Shown: positions 61,577 to 64,000 of the stretch, in pieces
Layout: each line of letters opens with the position of its first letter
Numbering within the stretch: the stretch's first letter is position 1
Source: Bacteroides sp.
GTDB lineage: Bacteria; Bacillota; Clostridia; Oscillospirales; Acutalibacteraceae
Length of the DNA stretch: 64,000 nt
Direction: 5' to 3'
Assembly (NCBI GenBank): GCA_023665085.1
Contig: JAMPEQ010000001.1
Location: 1-64,000, forward strand
Notes under the pieces: model-generated
Told to the model about the DNA's origin: nothing
Databases searched by the model: none
What the model saw: the letters and a program-made list of their open reading frames with translations, nothing else
Position numbers and translations under genes: made by a program

Positions 61577-64000
61577 TTATTCCGCATCTATTGTTGATAC
61601 GCCAAGTGTAATTTCTTCAAGCACATCTAAAAGCACTTTAACTGTGTCAAGTGAAGTAAACATCGTTACATTGTTTTCTACAGCTGCACGTCTGATTTCA
61701 GAGCCATCCGAATGAGAATCACCTGCGTTAATATCAATAGTGTTAATTACGTAAGCTATATGTCCCTGACGAAGTGCAAGCAGAATTTCATCACTTTCAT
61801 CAAGTGTAAGCTTATGTCTTACTCGTGTACGAATACCATGGCTTTTAAGATAATTAGCCGTACCCTCTGTCGCCTCAATATTAAAGCCTAAATCGTAGAA
61901 GCGCTTAATAAGAGGAAGTGCAGTAGGCTTGTCCTGATCTGCAATTGTAACCAGCACTGTACCATAATTTGCAACATTAAGTCCCGATGCCTGAATTGCT
62001 TTATAAAGAGCTCTGGTAAGTGACTTATCATAGCCAATAGCCTCACCTGTTGATTTCATTTCAGGTGAAAGATAAGTATCCATACCCTTAAGCTTTGAGA
62101 AAGAAAAGGCAGGAGCTTTAACATACCAGCGTTTTTTTTCTGCAGGATAAATTTCAGTAATTCCCTGTTCCTTAAGTGAATGACCAAGAATTACCTGAGT
62201 AGCAATATGAGCCATTGGAACTGTTGTAGCTTTTGACAGGAACGGAACTGTTCTTGAAGAACGAGGATTAACCTCAATAACATACACATCGTCCTTATCA
62301 TCAGCAATGAACTGAATATTATATAATCCGATAATTCCGATAGCTTTTCCGAGTTTAACGGTATAATCTAAAATCTTATCCTTAACCTGCTGAGAAACAG
62401 AGAAGGTAGGATATACAGAAATTGAGTCACCTGAGTGAACACCTGTTTTTTCTACATGCTCCATGATACCCGGAATAAATACATCTTTTCCATCACAAAT
62501 AGCATCAACCTCAAGTTCTCGTCCCATTATATATTTATCTACAAGAACCGGCTGTTCAGTATTGATTTCAACGGCAGTCTGCAAATAGTGACGAAGTGAT
62601 TCTTCATTGGCAACAATCTGCATTGCTCTTCCGCCGAGAACAAATGAAGGTCTTACAAGAACGGGATAGCCAATATCAGCTGCTACCTTTACGCCCTCTT
62701 CAATATCTGTTACAGCAAGTCCTTTTGGCTGGGGAATACCAAGTTCCTCCATAACCTTTTCAAAGCTGTCTCTGTTCTCCGCTCTGTCGATAGCCTCAAC
62801 ATCAGTACCGATTATTTTAACCCCCAGAGCATCGAGAGGCGGTGCAAGGTTAATTGCTGTCTGTCCGCCAAGAGAAACGACTATACCCAGAGGATTTTCA
62901 AGAGTTATGATATTCATAACGTCCTCAACTGTCAGAGGCTCAAAATAGAGCTTGTCGGATGTTGTATAATCTGTAGAAACAGTTTCAGGATTGTTATTTA
63001 TAATAATTGCCTCATAACCTGCATCTCTAATTGACCAGATTGCATGAACGGTAGAATAATCAAATTCTACACCTTGGCCGATACGAATCGGACCTGAGCC
63101 AAGCACAATAATCTTTTTCTTGTCAGAAACTATTGATTCATTTTCCTGCTCATAAGTTGAATAAAAATACGGAACATATGAATCAAACTCCGAGGCACAT
63201 GTATCAATCATTTTATATACAGGAAAAATATTATTCTCTTTGCGAAGATTGAATACTTCTGCCTGCGTCATGCCCCACAGCTTTCCGATATATTCATCGG
63301 AAACTCCCATTTTCTTAGCATCTCTAAGGGTTTCAAGATCACATTTATTTTCTGAAATTACACTTTCAAAATCAACTATGTTCTTAAATTTTTCAAGGAA
63401 GAACATATCAATTTTTGTAGCGTTATAAATTATATTTAGGTCAACACCCATACGGATAAGCTGAGCAATTGCAAAAAGTCTGTCATCTGTACCATTTCTG
63501 ATATATTCAATAAGATTATCCTCTTCGAATGTGTCGAACTTTTTGTCATAAAGGTGACATACTCCGGTTTCAAGTGAACGAATTGCTTTAAGCAGACTTT
63601 CTTCCATAGTTCTGCCGATAGCCATAACCTCACCGGTAGCTTTCATCTGTGTATTTAGTGTATTGTTAGCATCTGCAAATTTATCAAACGGAAAGCGTGC
63701 AATTTTTGTTACAACATAGTCAAGAGTAGGCTCAAAGGAAGCAGGTGTATTTGCAATAGGGATTTCATTCAGGTACATACCAACTGCAATCTTTGCAGAT
63801 ACTCTTGCAATAGGATATCCTGACGCCTTTGATGCCAGAGCAGATGAACGTGAAACTCTTGGATTAACCTCTATGAGATAATACTGGAAGGAGTGGGGAT
63901 CAAGTGCAAACTGAACATTGCAACCGCCCTCAATATTAAGCTCTCTTATTATTCTTAAAGCAGAATCACGAAGCATGTGATACTCTTTATTTGTAAGAGT
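61577..64000 (-). CDS. carB: Carbamoyl-phosphate synthase large subunit (5' end outside window)
   Basis: The last 807 residues are visible; the open frame runs off the right edge and the first roughly 265 residues of a full CarB (about 1070) lie beyond it. Visible parts: end of the first ATP-grasp half (GCNVQFAL, IEVNPRVSRSSALASKASGYP), oligomerization domain, second ATP-grasp half (IVLGSGPIRIGQGVEFDYS, VSLGGQTAINLAPPL, MGRELEVDAICDG, IEVNPRSSRTVPFLSKAT) and the allosteric MGS-like domain at the C-terminus. It makes carbamoyl phosphate for PyrB and, where present, arginine synthesis. First visible gene of the pyr operon. Confidence 0.95.
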   Translation of the reverse strand, partial: TLTNKEYHMLRDSALRIIRELNIEGGCNVQFALDPHSFQYYLIEVNPRVSRSSALASKASGYPIARVSAKIAVGMYLNEIPIANTPASFEPTLDYVVTKIARFPFDKFADANNTLNTQMKATGEVMAIGRTMEESLLKAIRSLETGVCHLYDKKFDTFEEDNLIEYIRNGTDDRLFAIAQLIRMGVDLNIIYNATKIDMFFLEKFKNIVDFESVISENKCDLETLRDAKKMGVSDEYIGKLWGMTQAEVFNLRKENNIFPVYKMIDTCASEFDSYVPYFYSTYEQENESIVSDKKKIIVLGSGPIRIGQGVEFDYSTVHAIWSIRDAGYEAIIINNNPETVSTDYTTSDKLYFEPLTVEDVMNIITLENPLGIVVSLGGQTAINLAPPLDALGVKIIGTDVEAIDRAENRDSFEKVMEELGIPQPKGLAVTDIEEGVKVAADIGYPVLVRPSFVLGGRAMQIVANEESLRHYLQTAVEINTEQPVLVDKYIMGRELEVDAICDGKDVFIPGIMEHVEKTGVHSGDSISVYPTFSVSQQVKDKILDYTVKLGKAIGIIGLYNIQFIADDKDDVYVIEVNPRSSRTVPFLSKATTVPMAHIATQVILGHSLKEQGITEIYPAEKKRWYVKAPAFSFSKLKGMDTYLSPEMKSTGEAIGYDKSLTRALYKAIQASGLNVANYGTVLVTIADQDKPTALPLIKRFYDLGFNIEATEGTANYLKSHGIRTRVRHKLTLDESDEILLALRQGHIAYVINTIDINAGDSHSDGSEIRRAAVENNVTMFTSLDTVKVLLDVLEEITLGVSTIDAE

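Overview
The window is a low-GC stretch of a Gram-positive, endospore-forming anaerobe, most likely a gut Clostridia of the Oscillospiraceae/Ruminococcaceae type. This is inferred from the IspH-S1 fusion next to cmk and plsC, the spoIIGA-sigE pair, a pro-sequence-bearing sigK, AGGAGG-type ribosome sites and many TTG/GTG starts. No rRNA, tRNA or CRISPR was seen.

Layout. (1) 1-15.8 kb is core chromosome. It holds ispH-S1, plsC, cmk, a flavoprotein and an ABC-F ATPase on the minus strand, then manA and a DUF378 protein on plus. Next on minus come sigE, spoIIGA, a cyclophilin, a GH2 enzyme and an ABC exporter with an S24/S26-like peptidase, followed by a plus-strand FAD dehydrogenase. (2) 15.9-16.26 kb encodes the first half of the late mother-cell sigma factor SigK. 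The gene breaks off at codon 111 and resumes 33,989 bp later at 50.23 kb. The two breakpoints share the 10-bp direct repeat ATAGAAAATG, and joining them restores a continuous 227-codon sigK. (3) 16.24-50.23 kb is therefore a skin-like sigK intervening element. Its last gene is a large serine recombinase whose stop codon overlaps the attachment site. Next to it are mobilization genes (relaxase, MobC, RepA-like ATPase, a possible oriT). About 28 kb of cargo is a plant-glycoside utilization locus: rhamnose isomerase, kinase and aldolase, a second sugar isomerase/kinase pair, a GPH symporter, seven intracellular glycosidases (GH1, GH2, GH3, GH32, GH43, GH78 and a DUF4038 protein), a modular surface protein, a lipoprotein, a membrane-anchored hydrolase and an AraC regulator. 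(4) 50.6-64 kb is core chromosome again: a coiled-coil protein, two parvulin-type foldases, an O-antigen-ligase-like protein, a TetR regulator and the pyrimidine operon carB-pyrK-pyrD-pyrF-pyrE-pyrB-pyrI, with carB running off the right edge.

How the genes work together. Three promoters in the element (glycosidase operon, surface protein, hydrolase/lipoprotein) carry the same 40-bp operator at the same distance from the -10 box. It consists of two TAG-C half-sites 20 bp apart. The third copy lies in the 103-bp gap between the divergent AraC gene and the hydrolase and overlaps the AraC gene's own likely promoter, so the AraC protein probably controls all three units and itself. No glycosidase has a signal peptide, so small glycosides are probably imported whole by the symporter, cut in the cytoplasm, and the rhamnose released is fed to RhaA/RhaB/RhaD.

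The most unusual point is the combination: a sporulation-gene-splitting, recombinase-excisable element that also carries mobilization genes and a large nutritional locus. In the excised circle the recombinase gene would fuse in frame to a double helix-turn-helix ORF at the other end of the element.
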